Below are positions 12,681 to 24,350 of a DNA stretch of 64,000 nt, in pieces (positions within the stretch are counted from its first letter, which is position 1; every line of letters begins with the position of its first letter). Location: positions 304,994 to 368,993 of the forward strand of contig VZTI01001123.1 in the NCBI GenBank assembly GCA_013397865.1. Direction: 5' to 3'. The notes beneath the pieces were generated by a model that worked only from the letters and a program-made list of their open reading frames with translations, ran no database searches and had not been told where the DNA came from. The position numbers and the translations under genes were made by a program. This stretch comes from Struthidea cinerea. Its lineage: Eukaryota > Chordata > Aves > Passeriformes > Corcoracidae.

Positions 12681-12858
12681 TGTTAAAACCAGGTGGGGCA
12701 GTATTCTTTACCTCTTCTGTGACACATCCCTAGTAACTCCCAGGAGGTATCTTCTGTTAATGAGTCAGCTGTTAAAACCAGGTGGGGCAGTGTTCTTTGT
12801 CTCTTCAATGACACATCCCTGATAGCTCCCTCTGGAGATACATTTTTCTGTTAATGGG
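12681..12858 (+). repeat. Tandem duplication at the LTR 5' end (two copies, 89-base period)
   Basis: The unit starting tgttaaaaccaggtggggca occurs at 12681 and again at 12770. Both copies continue with a variant of ttctttacctctt, gacacatccct, and a ctgttaatg close. The copies differ at a modest number of positions. It occupies the U3 region, where enhancer duplications are known in retroviral LTRs. Confidence 0.9.
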
Positions 12859-12949
12859 CTATCAAGCCTCACTGCATGACCCATAAAAGTACATCATCCC
12901 ATTGTGAGATGCTCTGCTCAGGGGGAGGAACCAAGCATTCCTACCTGGA

Positions 12950-12956
12950 TATAAAC
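12950..12956 (+). promoter_or_regulatory. TATA-like box in LTR U3
   Basis: The motif tataaac (within ggatataaactc) lies about 245 bases before the LTR polyadenylation hexamer. A second candidate, cataaaag, lies at 12882. Either could be the U3 core promoter; the spacing does not settle it. Confidence 0.4.
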
Positions 12957-13195
12957 TCAGTCCTTACCTACTGGATTCCCAGAGGAGAAGAGCTACATAA
13001 CCACCACTGGACCTTCAGAGGAAGACCAGACCTTTCTACAGGATCACCACTTCAACAGAACTACATTTACCACTTCAGGAGGACTGCAGCCACCATTTAA
13101 TCAGACTGTTACCACCACCCTGACCGACAGGGTGTCAAGTTGTATCCTGACGCTGTCAGTGTTTTTGTACTACTGCATTTATTTTTAATTTTCCT

Positions 13196-13201
13196 ATTAA
13201 A
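13196..13201 (+). terminator. ATTAAA polyadenylation signal in LTR
   Basis: ATTAAA in the context ttcctattaaattgtag, about 60 bases before the inferred right end of the LTR, as expected for an R-region poly(A) signal. Confidence 0.55.
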
Positions 13202-13259
13202 TTGTAGTTCTGATTCCAAGTCTCTCACTGGTTTGCTTTCAAGATAGTACGCTAAACCA

Positions 13260-16200
13260 GGGCCTTTTGAATCCTAGAGTATCTCAAGCTTTGCTCAGAC
13301 TTTGCATATTGGAGCTTTATATGTTTTTGTCACTGGATAAGATGATTCTTGTTGCATTACTCTGCTTTTATAATGCATTCCTTAATCAGCAGTTTCCAAA
13401 TGTAGCTTCATTTCACCTATACTCTCTGGCTTCAGGAAGATCATTCTGTTCTGTTGTCAGGAGCTGGGCATGATAAAAACATGAAGCTCCCAAAATATTT
13501 TCCTTCTTTAGGCTTACAAGTGTTAAACATACATATGCAGCTTGGCACGGGAAGTAGGTACATAACTCTGGTAGAGATTTCACTGAGAAACAATGAAATC
13601 CCCTGTGAGGACAAAGAAGATAGTGTACACCTTTGCTCATAAATCTGGTTTTAATTACAGGATGGCTTAGCCTTTCAGAAAAAGGATCGATTCTGTGTCC
13701 TTTTCTTCTGGCACCTGGGCTGGGAAATTGAATGAGAAATTCACTATTTAAGCATATGAAATATTTTTTACTAAACTGTAATATGTTATCTTATGGATCA
13801 GAAATAGAATGTGATTTGAGAGCATGATTCAACACTCATCCCTCTCAATCAACACTGAACTGGTATCCCAGCATGGTATTATTTCTGTGAAGAAGAATGG
13901 TACAACCAGAGGCATTTCTCAAGCAACTATTTAGGTCTAGGCTATTCATTGCAGTTAAAATGCTACAAAAATACAATCACAAACTGTTCCTAGTAAATTT
14001 CATGCTTGATAAAACCCCTAAAAAATTATGTCTGTTAAATATTAAAAGGCATGAGGGTTTTTGGTTTGGTATTGGGTTTTGGGGTGGGGTTTTTTGATTT
14101 TTTTTTGGTTGGTCGGTTGGTTGGGTTTTACAGGGAAAAAAATTGAAAACACTTGGAAACTTAATAGTTATTTTGTACACAATATGACATCCATCAGAGG
14201 CATAGTCTCTGCCACACTTCATTGAACTGAGGTATCTGACCTAGGCCAATCAGCTGGCTGAGGTGACATACTGGTGATAACAGTAAGTTTGGTGATGCAG
14301 GTGATTCAGTTTTATTACTCACTCAGCAAGTCCCAGGGAGCAGCTGGGCATAATCACCGTGATCAGTCACATGCATGGAGTAAGGTGTCAAGAAATTCAA
14401 GGAGACCAGGATGAGTTTGGTCTGAGTTGCTTTTTAAGATACCATGAAGTGAAAGATGTAACAGGATGAAGTCCAAGCATTGCAAAAGCTCCACTAGTGA
14501 TATCTGAGAGCCTGAACAGGGCAGGAGGGTGATGAAGCTCAGTTGTTTCTATACTTCACCACTGGGGCCAGTCAGAGGAGGCAGATTTGGATATGCCAGG
14601 ACCAGTCATATTATTTCTTCTTCTATGTACCAGGCAGGGATGGTTTTCCAGTCAGGATAAAAGAGGTTTTCTATTTTCTAATGACTGATATTTGCTGAGA
14701 ATGGGTATGGTGTCATCTGATAAAAGAAATCCTTTCTCTTTACAGTGTTGCCATAATTCAGGCGGCAACTCCTTTGTCATATCACAGCAGTCCATATGTT
14801 GATACTCTTCTCAGTGCACAAGGCTGGAATCCCCACATCTGCTGAGGGAAAGGATGCCCTCCAATGTGTAATGAGAAAATGACCAAATATACCACCTTAA
14901 CACTGCATGTCTCATGACAGCATGGAAGGAGGTTGTTTTCTCAACAGAAAGTTCAGCTTATATTCCTTTTTGCTGAGAAATTTGTGGCCCAGATTTCCAA
15001 GAGGTTTGGCACCAGAAGTGTTTTCCTGAATTACTGTCTGTAACTGGTAGCCTCTATGTGGCCAAGGGTTAGTGGCATAACTTAGGTAATACTCCTTTCT
15101 TCTCTGTTTTTATCATTCATGTCCAGAAGTTGCTGGAAAGCCCCTTTCCAGGAATATCAGGTATCTCTTGAGGTTTTTTTATTATTATCATTGTGGAGTA
15201 TAGTCATTCTTACTGAGTATCCTTTTTGACATTCAAATTTCAAGATTTCAGATAGTCAGGGCTCCTTCAGTCCCATCATCACCCTCATTGCAAGTTCTTG
15301 CTTTCTGAATTTAATTTACTTAAAATGTTAAGTTAAACCATTTATTCTGTAATGAGTCATTTTACTTTCCATGCTGCTTTCTGAAATTCAGAGGTCAGTA
15401 AGGACAAAGAATCTGTAAATACAAGTAACACCAGTATGAGAGTGAGTCAGATATTCCCTTTGTTAAAATAATCTAATGATAACAATATGTTCCTTTCTTA
15501 CCACAAGGCAGAAAACTCCAACTTTACAGTGAACTCCTTGGTGGCTATCTGACTTCTTGCAGTGGATGTGCTCCTTGGCTAAGAATCAGATCTTTGCAGG
15601 AGGGCATGAGAATGTATTCTCAAGGACAAAAGACTTCACAAGATAAGCTGTCATCCTTTCACCTGGATAAGTAACAGAATTTAAGCATGCCTTTGATGTT
15701 GCAGCTTTGGCTTCATCCCTTTTACCGCTTCGGAAGATGATCCAGCTTCCTCTAGATTGCATTGGACAAAGGTTTTGGACCTAATATTTGGACACCAAAC
15801 TTGTATTTAATCTGGAAGATATTAGACACCACTCTTTATGCACTGCTAAAGGAAAACTGTGTCCAAGAAAACTTTCCTGAACAGTTCTTAGTAACAGACA
15901 ATCCATACAGGGAGTTCTGAGATGATTCCAGGACTTGTGTACAAATTCAAACTACTTTTCTGTAGTATCTCTCAAAGGTTCACCTTTCATCAGAAATACC
16001 TATCTACAGTTACGCATACTGACTTATAATTCACCTTGCTGATGTTTATACACCAGCACTCATCTTAGAACTATTATGAATCCTAGACTTTCTTTCCCTA
16101 GCAGAGTGAGAGACTGCGATCAACACATTTAAGATGTTGTATCTTCTGTTAGAAAGTTCTGGACTTGGTGGAAGCCTTTCTAAGATTTGCACTGCTTTTG

Positions 16201-16600
16201 GGTCCTTGTTACAACTGAAGTTTGGATCATGCAGAGACAGGTATGATCATATCCAGCTGAAATGTATTTTCAACAGAATTTCAGTAAAATCAATAGGAAT
16301 TTCCATGACACAAAAGCTGTAATGAAAATAATTTAGAAAAATGTCAATTCTCAGCTTTTGGACATTTCTAGTTATTTCCTTATAAAGTATTTCAAAGCTA
16401 TCCATTTGCTCAAGTAAAATCCCGATTTGGGAAGCAGTTACAATTTGTGTATTTGTGGCTGGGTCAACTGATGAACTTCCAGTAATTTCTGTAGCATTAT
16501 ACCAATGTGCTCCACTTGAAATACCAACACAGGCTTTGGAGAGTTCACTGATAAAACTACGTATTAAATAGGAATAAATCCAAACCATAAAGTTTGATGT
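13260..16600. other. Unique sequence, no gene seen
   Basis: No supported gene or interspersed repeat. A minus-strand ORF at 16247-16588 (113 codons) has balanced composition but no domain, and is within the range expected by chance. A GT-rich patch is listed separately. Confidence 0.6.
14053..14135. repeat. GT-rich low-complexity patch
   Basis: A mix of G-runs and T-runs (ggtattgggttttggggtgg, then ggttggtcggttggttggg). The G-runs could form a loose G-quadruplex on the plus strand, but four close runs of three or more G do not occur with short loops throughout. A similar patch lies at 45354-45437. Confidence 0.7.
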
Positions 16601-16639
16601 CTCCTATTGTTGCAGTCTCCTTAAAATATAACGTGTTTG

Positions 16640-16990
16640 TACTTTGAAACATGGCCAAAGCCATGATATAACCGTGCTCCAGCAGCCAACCTCATATCTG
16701 TACTTCTGCTGCATTCATAAATTGTAGCTCTAGCATTTGGCTCCATCTTTCAATTTTGATGTTTCTGCGCGCTCAGATTGCACCGTGAGCAGCAGTCATA
16801 TAAAAAAATCTGTGAAGATCCCGATCCATTTGGCTGCAACCCCAATGTATTTTAAAGCATTCTGGGAATTATTTTTCTCTCTTTCATTCTGCTTTTACAT
16901 TAATGCTGTTCTCTTTAATCCCATGTAATTCGTTTGGGGTCGCATTAGTTTAAGTGATAGGAGTATAAGGCTTTACTTAGCTACATACCT
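16640..16990. other. Candidate conserved non-coding element
   Basis: Unique sequence between AT-rich flanks that keeps several CpGs (ctgcgcgctcagattgcacc, agatcccgatcc, ggggtcgcatt) and contains several ATTA cores and no repeat. In bird genomes such patches inside deserts are often regulatory. Conservation itself is not visible here, so this is a guess based on composition. Confidence 0.25.
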
Positions 16991-18790
16991 TCCTGAAGGA
17001 CAATTTTAAGTTATAGCATATATCCTTATTTGTCTTTTTTTTCCTTTTAATCCTTACCAAAGCTCAAAACATCTGAGAAGGATGAACAGAGAAATTTTGT
17101 GTAATGGGTGATCTTTTATAAGATAACTTATCACCAAGACAGTGGGAGTTTTTTATTCCTTCCACTCTGTCAGTAGAAATTGGCTCCAAGATACAGAAGA
17201 TTAGCTGAGCCTTAATGACAAAGAAACACAAACCAAAATTAATTAAAAGAAAACAGAAGTCTTTATCCAGATCGCCTTGATGGTAATTTTCTAGTTTCTT
17301 CAATTTTGTTACAAACAAGTATTTTTAAAACCCATATTTAAGAGACTGTTAAATGAATCTAACCTGCTGTACAGCTTTGTAATCCCTTTGCAATATTTGC
17401 TGCCTTCTCATTAGTTTCTCAAAAGCTATTTAAAAACTATCTGGTTTCTTCATAGCTAAAACAAGATGTCAGAGACATGTTGCTGTTTTTCCCTTCCATT
17501 TTTCCAGGATAATCCATGAGGCAGCAACTGAGGACTGCAGCTAGTTCTTTAAAAGTTATTTTGTAAAGATGCTGTTTGTTAGAATTTCCAATTATTGCTC
17601 CGTTAATCAGGCCATTGCTTTAGTGCTGTAGTGAGGTAGTGTTTCTGACTAATGCATGATTTAAATAAGTGGAACACCTTAAAACAAAGCATCTGGAAAT
17701 GCATCAGAGCAGCTGCTGGGCTGCCTGATTAAACAGCCATTTGACAGAAGGAAGTTGGAAGGATCCTAACACTCATCCTGGTAGGCAATGACGGTTCTGC
17801 ATAGCCATAGGACTTGAGCTCAAAACCCTTCCAGAAACATTATCGCAAATTAAGAATAATAATTCACCCTAGATTTGCAATGAGTGCCTTGTTCTTTGAT
17901 TTTTTCAGATATGCTACTGAGTTGTTCTGAGGAAATTCTGGTGATGCCAACAATTTCTCTGTGGAAATTAGGAAATGCTTGTGGACTCTGATACTTGAGC
18001 TGGTAAACACAACTGACTCCATCAATTTAAATACCATTGTCCAACCATGAAAGAAGAGACATATTGTCCAACATGATCTCTTTCCAAAAAAACCCAAAAA
18101 AATGCTGACAAACATAGCTTCGATTTTAAACATTGAAGAATCATTAGCAGCAGCTTTTAAATCACAAGAAGACAAAGAATTACCCACAGGAGTTACTGGG
18201 CAAGTATTATAAAATAATAAAAAATTTTAAACACTGAAAATGCATATAATTGGTTTAAGAGTTCATAAGTCTACTTAGTATTTGATGAGTGTTGCTTACA
18301 CCATTCTTCCTGATAAAAAAAAAATTCCTTCCCAGTCATCACCCAGTTCAGAAAGGGCTTAGAGGCCATATGCCCTATACAGGGACACACAGCTGAGGAT
18401 AGCCCTGAAACAGCCTTTCTAGACTGAAGAGTAGCTTTCCCACACTCCTCAAGGCTTTTGACAGCACGCATATAGCACCCAGAGTTTTGGGAGCATTTGC
18501 AGAGCCCCAAGGCGAGCTTGCACTTATACAAGTCATGATGAAAACGTCCTTTTGTTATTAATAGAACTGATTCCCTTTTGAGTCTGGCAAAACACAGATT
18601 TGTCTGCATAATCCATTTTAGGAGTGACTAATGGGGAGGGTTAACAGCTAAAGCTTCTTTGAATAGGCAGCTTCAGTAACGTGGAGCAAAAAGGCTTAGT
18701 GCCTGTCCTGCTCTCACCAGTGCACACCTGTGCCACTGCACCAACCATCCTTTGAAGTTATGTTCTCCCTGCTATCCATCTGAAGAGACT
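16991..18790. other. Unique AT-rich sequence, no gene seen
   Basis: No supported feature. The part 17570-17720 carries several ATTA/TAAT cores (gttaatcagg, ctaatgcatgatttaaataa, gattaaacagcc) and might belong to a regulatory element. ORFs at 17864-18187 and 18271-18609 on the minus strand show no domain. Confidence 0.5.
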
Positions 18791-19330
18791 GGAAGAGTAC
18801 CCATGGAGAGTCAAGGATCTCAGCCTGGTCACTGGTGAAACCCCAAGGTCATAAGCTCAAGACAGCTAAATTGCCACCCCAAGAGATGTGGAAACCAGCC
18901 CTGTGAATTGACTGGATTAATGGTCCCCTGAAAGTGGAGCTCATGGTCTCTTCCAATGGCACTGTCCCACTGAGGCCTTGTTGTGACATTTGAAGGACAG
19001 GGATCTTTGACCTGAGCATGGCTTGTAAGTGAGGCCACCAAATCTGGCAAGGAATATTATGACCAAACTTCTGAACCCAGGGAATGGCTACTTTGGAGCT
19101 GAGACCCAAAATTTTCTTTGCAGATGCTGTGGCAGAGAAGACCCAAAAGTTACTGCTGTTTTTCTGGGTCTTTTGTATTAGGAAAGGGATGCTAGAAACA
19201 AAACAATATAAAAGTATCTTCTGGCCCATCTTGGTACGTACCTGAAACCATAACAGCTTTGCTGCTAAAGCCAAGAACTACCTCCTTATGATGGTGTGAG
19301 AGCATTGGCAGCCAGCAGCAGGAAGGGGAC
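18791..19330 (-). other. Unclassified segment with a 141-codon minus-strand ORF
   Basis: This block has more G+C than its flanks and contains a minus-strand ORF at 18849-19274. The ORF overlaps another in a different frame (18829-19050). The predicted peptide has no signal peptide, catalytic motif or repeat that I recognise. Possible identities are an old transposable-element remnant, a retrocopy piece, or chance. Two open frames on the same strand in one block are weakly unusual. Confidence 0.25.
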
Positions 19331-20776
19331 CAGCATGGGAACCTAGTGTCTCACAGGGACAGCCTGGTATCACTGCTTACAGGAGCCAACTAGCTGCTCT
19401 GAGCTCAGTTCCAGGAAGTCACAGGCAGGAAAACACTGAGGCAGCTTTGAAGAGCACAGCATTTCACTTCACAAGCTCATTTAAAATTTTTCTTCCCCCA
19501 TACCTGCTAATGGATCTCCTAGCCATCAAGGAAGCTTGCAAGTTAATTTTGAGTGTAAGAAAGTACTATAATTAGATGCAAAGATCCATACAATCAATGG
19601 ATAAAAAACCCTGTTCATTCCAGGAACATTTTAGCAACTGTTGACTGGTAGAAAGTAAACAGATTTCAAAAAGTGTCAGCCTGCCATACCACTGCATGCC
19701 ATTCCAAGATGAACATTGTTTCTAAATATATTTCCTGCGAGTGAAAGAGGAAAACAAATCTAATTTTAAAGAAATAAAACCAAACCAGATGTGCACAAGA
19801 GTATGCTTTAGGCTTTTTTTTCTTAATAAAGGTTTTTCCTTACTTTAGAGGTACCAAGTCAATAAATGTAACATGAGAGCTGGTATGGCATTCGTTAACC
19901 ACCCTACTTAGCACCCCTGCTATCCTTTAAAGCTGCACCCATTTGCCAGTTTCTCAGAACATGTAAATGAGTGTGGGAATGCAGCAAATACTTAAAACTG
20001 ATGATGGCATTTTAGACTTATCAAAACCACTTGTGCTTTTATGTTTGTGAAAGGTGCGATGTCAAGCTTTGGCACATTATGAAAAATAGCTGATGGTATA
20101 TGAAACTCATTAGACTATTGCCAAGAAACATACGCTAAATGATCTTTCCATTGAAGGCCCTCTGTCAGTTCAGTTCACTGCTAGTAAACACTGCTGGAGT
20201 GTTTTTACCTGCAATTAAAGCTACTGATTGACAGATCTTCCATTTATGAATGGTCAATGTCATTTTACATAGTCATCTATCATATCTAGTATAGAGATAT
20301 GAGTGATTTTAAGTCAGAAAGTAGTGTTGCTGGTGGCTGACTGAAACACAAAGACTTCTTTTGAACAGGAAAAGGCTTTAGGTAAGTGTGAATGTTTGCT
20401 TAAATTCCTTTTTTTTTCCACAGGTGTGAACAAACGTGTCAGTTCTTGAAGGTTGTCTTCTTTCTTGCTACTCACTTCCTTGAGACTGAAACTTTGGGGG
20501 TAGGGTACTGTGATGCTGAAGATTCTCATCCAAGAGGAGACTTTAATTTACTTTCAAATGCCAACATTTGGCACATGACACATACACGGAATTTCCAGAC
20601 AATATCATGGCAACAGGTATGTCAAGAAATGACAGGCCACCAAAGGAAAAGAAAAGGAAATCCAGAGTAATTCCCTTTATGACTCCCTCATAAGAGTTAC
20701 ACAATACTTTTCTGTGATTTGCCTTCCTTCTCACAAGATAGGTCATGGGAACTGAGACATACACGTCTCAATGCAG

Positions 20777-20812
20777 ATATGCGCGCACACACACCCGTAC
20801 GAACACACTCTG
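20777..20812. repeat. Short (CA)n-like patch
   Basis: Impure alternating purine-pyrimidine run (tgcgcgcacacacacccgta), too short to be a robust microsatellite. The gcgcgc core could favour Z-DNA. Confidence 0.6.
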
Positions 20813-20869
20813 TTACTGTTACCATGACCATACACCCTGTCTTTGCAATTGCCCACATAAATGACTGTT

Positions 20870-21100
20870 GGTACTAAAACGCCAGCTGTGAATTGTAATT
20901 TTGCACACGATTAGGTAATTACCTGCAAATTTTAGAAATGCATGTTTTTGAAGTTTTGGCTCTCTGTACATCTATTCAGGTTAGAGATCAGACTTTGAGA
21001 GTGGAATATGGAAATCTCTTTTTAAAATGCTACTGTCTCTAGTAATAACTAGCAGATAAAGAAGAAATGTTTCAGATGGTGTTATAATTGTGTTTTGATC
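20870..21100. other. Candidate regulatory block with perfect palindrome AGGTAATTACCT
   Basis: A 12-base perfect palindrome, aggtaattacct, lies at 20913-20924 and contains a TAATTA homeodomain core. The surrounding 200 bases have further A/T-core motifs (aattgtaattttgc, ttataattgtg) and no repeat. Functional status is inference. Confidence 0.25.
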
Positions 21101-24100
21101 ATTGTTATACTGGAAAGAAAGACAGGGAATTTTTTCCATGATAGCACTGCAGCAGACTGAGATGGGAATGCTAGAATAATGAACTCTGTTAGCACAACTC
21201 TGTAATTTCTTTAAAGTGAGGAAAGTACTCCCTAATAAACCATAACGCTGCTGATACCATAGTCATTAGACAAAAGGTCAAGAATCCATTAGCAGCTGCC
21301 ACTGTAAGAAAGCTGTAAGACCAGTAGCTGAGTGACACGGCAGACCTAGAGACTGCAGGTGACACAGGACATCTGATAAGAACCAGGCTTTGCAAATTCT
21401 AATCCCATATATCATTATAGGAACACAACCTTGCTATTGATTAATGTTTCCTAGGGCTCGACTCATGTCAGGTGGCAATGGATCAATAGCTTTCTAGCTT
21501 TTAATAAGGTAGCCAAGCTCCTCATTGAGATTTGCACGTACAGCCACTAGAAATAAGTTCCTGTTCCTGCACTCTTGTATTACTCCTTTTGATGGGTATG
21601 TTACCAAGTCCTGACCTCCACTGTGTCTTCAATTAGAAATGGCAGGATACAATTCCTTGTTGTTAGACAGGCAGCATACTGCAGCTTTTTAATGATCACT
21701 TTGCCCTGCCCAAGCTTTTCTCTCTAGCATACAATAAGTACCTATACTGAGCTAGAAGCTCATTTCTCTTTTCCCACCCCCTTCCTCTCCTCCTCCCTCC
21801 CACCAGATTGTGCAGTTCAAAACGAGGAAGCAAGCTGGTATCCCTGTATAAAAAAAACAAATAAATCTTAATACCACAACTACAGATGATGGGAGGTGCT
21901 GGATCCTGGCGATTTACTTCACCAGTCTAGCAAATAAGCAAGTGGAGAAACGATGATACCTTTCTTGAAAGGAAAACTACACAAAGTGCTAATAAAGAGT
22001 TAAGCAAATTTGCATTACTGTACTCATGTGCAAGCCTAGTGTGACTGCAGGCCGCCCCCAAGTTGTGCTTGGGTGGTCCTCTACAAATTCGTATGCAGCA
22101 ATTTATCAGTGGTATCTAGCAGTGATTTATGCAGCTGTCAAGCTGCCTTCATCAGTACAAGTGAATTGTGGGCACCATCAGCTAATGTGGACTCCTTCAT
22201 AGTGTCTAAAGTAAATGAGGGCCAAATTAAAAGAAAAACAGCCCAAGGTACCACCCACTCATCTTCTCAGTTCTTTAATGACAAGTTCCCTCTACAGAAA
22301 AAACATACAGCTGCTCATATGAGACCACACTTACAGAGACCCCACTGTCTAATCACAGCCAGCCTGTGAAAGTCAGCTTTCAGGGCCTTGGTTAGAGCAA
22401 GGAGAACAGGAAAAGTTGGCAGGGTTCCACCAAAAACTAAAACAGTATTGATGGCAAACAAAATTGACACAGAACCAAATCAATTAGTTTTCATAGTAAA
22501 TAATGATGCATTATTTTTTCAGGGAATAATATGAACCATCCAATGATGACATAATGCATCCGTATAGCATGTGCCTGTGTCTTTGTTTTAAATAGAACCA
22601 GTGCTGTAGTGTATGTTGGTCCAGCCACACATGGTGGTCTTAGCTGGTGGCTGATCCAGCCCAACAACCTCGGGTGCACAAACACTCTGGTGCTTTGCAA
22701 AGGGGCAGCACAGCATCCCAGAATCATGTGTGAGTGACATGCCAGTTCTTTTTGACTAATTTATATGAAAACGGAGTGAGAAATATTTCTTGATTAAAAT
22801 ACTATCAATCAACAAATGGATCAGAAAAGCAGGCATACACACACATGCACTCTCACACTTTCTTGGAAAAGATGCTTATATTTCTCTCCAATCTGAGAAG
22901 TTGTTTCTGGCAAGACCAGAAACTTGACCACTCTGAGGCATAATTAATCATCACTGGTTTTGATGTAACAGAAAATAATTTTTTCTGCATAAAATTACAG
23001 TCTGTCTTCATAATTTAACATGAACTTTTCAAGAGTAACTTGCACTTTCTTGAGTCAGTGGAAAAGAAGGAGCTTGTGAAAATAGGGTCCCCATATTCAG
23101 CTTTACAGAGAACATGTTTAATATTGCAATTTTCAGGAAGGCAGAATGAAGGAATCACTTGTGGACATTAGCAGGGTAAAAAGCTGTCCCTAAGCACAAT
23201 GTGTATTAACACCCCAATTCTGCATAAAATTATCTAAGCTTAGGCAATCTGGCTGAAGACTAACATGTGCTTGCCTAAAATATGTGTAATAATCCCCAGT
23301 GGTTCCAGCTGGTAACATCTCCCAAACCACAGTCCCTTTAGAAGATGCCATTCACCTAGAATTCAAACAGATGCTCTTGAGAACAAGAGTTGATCTTGCC
23401 CTCAATCTTTTTAACAATTTTCTCCAAGGTCTAGACAAGAGTTGATATGCCATGGTGCTTTGTAGCAACACTCCTGAGGCAGTTGCCATGCAAAACCCCA
23501 CATAAAGCACTGAAATGAAGAAAGCAGTGCTTCAACCAAAGTCCTGCGGTAGATAGACGGAGACAGTTGACTTCACAGTCATTTTTCCAGCGCTGAACTA
23601 TCTGTGCTGTCAAAGGCAGGAAGAAGACAGGAATTAAGAATTCCTAAATTAAGGACTTAAGAATTCCTTGGTTGTCTTAACAGTCATGCCATGACTGCAA
23701 GCATATTGTGTCAACCGCATTTAGACTCTGAGAACTTTTGCCACCCGATAAAAATGTGTTTAAAGTCTGTACCCTGTGCTAACACCATGTTCTTTGGGAC
23801 ATTTTCTTTATCTCTGGTACTGAGCAGGGTGTGAACAGCTGCAGGGGCTGTAATAGTGATTGTGGACAACTTTCTCTTTTGTGAATTCCATTACCGTTTA
23901 GTCCTGAATTAGTGAGCTTTTCCTAGCCTGAAAATTGCAAGTATTTCTCTTCTCTCCCTGACAGGCCTTGGATGCAAAAGAAATCTCCAAGCCATCCTAA
24001 TTTTAGAAGGCAGTCATTTGCTGAACAGTTCCCCAGTGACCTGCCACAGAAAGCAAAAAGGAGTACTTACTGCTGTTTTGAAGCAGGTAGAAGCACTGAA

Positions 24101-24169
24101 GGGTGCTGTCTTTGTGCATTTACTGTGATGCTAGAGGGGCTAGAGGAGCAAGGCATGTGCAAACACCAT

Positions 24170-24350
24170 TGACCAAAGTACGCCAGAATGCGTTCCGCAA
24201 TTACCTTGTCCTCATTAATGAGACCATGCAAAAGATAAGCAATGGCAAAGGGCGTTTCTTGCCATTGAATTTAAGCATCAAAAATTTCTTCCAGATTCTT
24301 TGTTTTGCTTTATTTATTATCAGATGTGTTCATTATGACACATGAACTGA
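24170..24350. other. Candidate conserved element with a 9-bp stem-loop
   Basis: The segment has three CpGs in about 75 bases in an AT-rich region, plus gcaattacc, cattaatgag and gataagc motifs. A perfect inverted repeat CAATGGCAA (24240-24248) / TTGCCATTG (24259-24267) has a 10-base loop. It could be a paired transcription-factor site. I cannot show conservation. Confidence 0.3.

Larger units (their letters stand above)
12681..13259 (+). mobile_element. ERVL-like solo LTR of an endogenous retrovirus
   Basis: About 580 bases arranged like a retroviral LTR. The left end is TGTTAAAACCAGG. TATA-like boxes lie at 12882-12889 (cataaaag) and 12950-12956 (tataaac). A region rich in ccacc/ccact repeats follows, then ATTAAA at 13196-13201, then tctcactggtttgctttcaa. 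The right end contains ctaaaccagg, roughly the inverse of the left end. I recognise this layout as an ERVL-type LTR common in songbirds, from memory. No internal viral genes follow, so it is a solo LTR. Exact ends are uncertain by about 10-20 bases and no clear target-site duplication is visible. Confidence 0.7.
19331..24169. other. Unique sequence, no gene seen
   Basis: About 4.8 kb without a supported exon or interspersed repeat. It includes two AT-rich blocks that could be regulatory (about 19850-20290 and 20870-21100). A short C-rich stretch lies at 21770-21805, and a direct repeat of ttaagaattcct occurs at 23634 and 23657. Confidence 0.55.

Noticed and set aside
22380..22410. tRNA-derived SINE-like phrase (ccttggttagagcaagg)
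   Set aside because: No B-box (ggttcgaatcc-type) sequence lies at the proper distance and no cloverleaf can be drawn.
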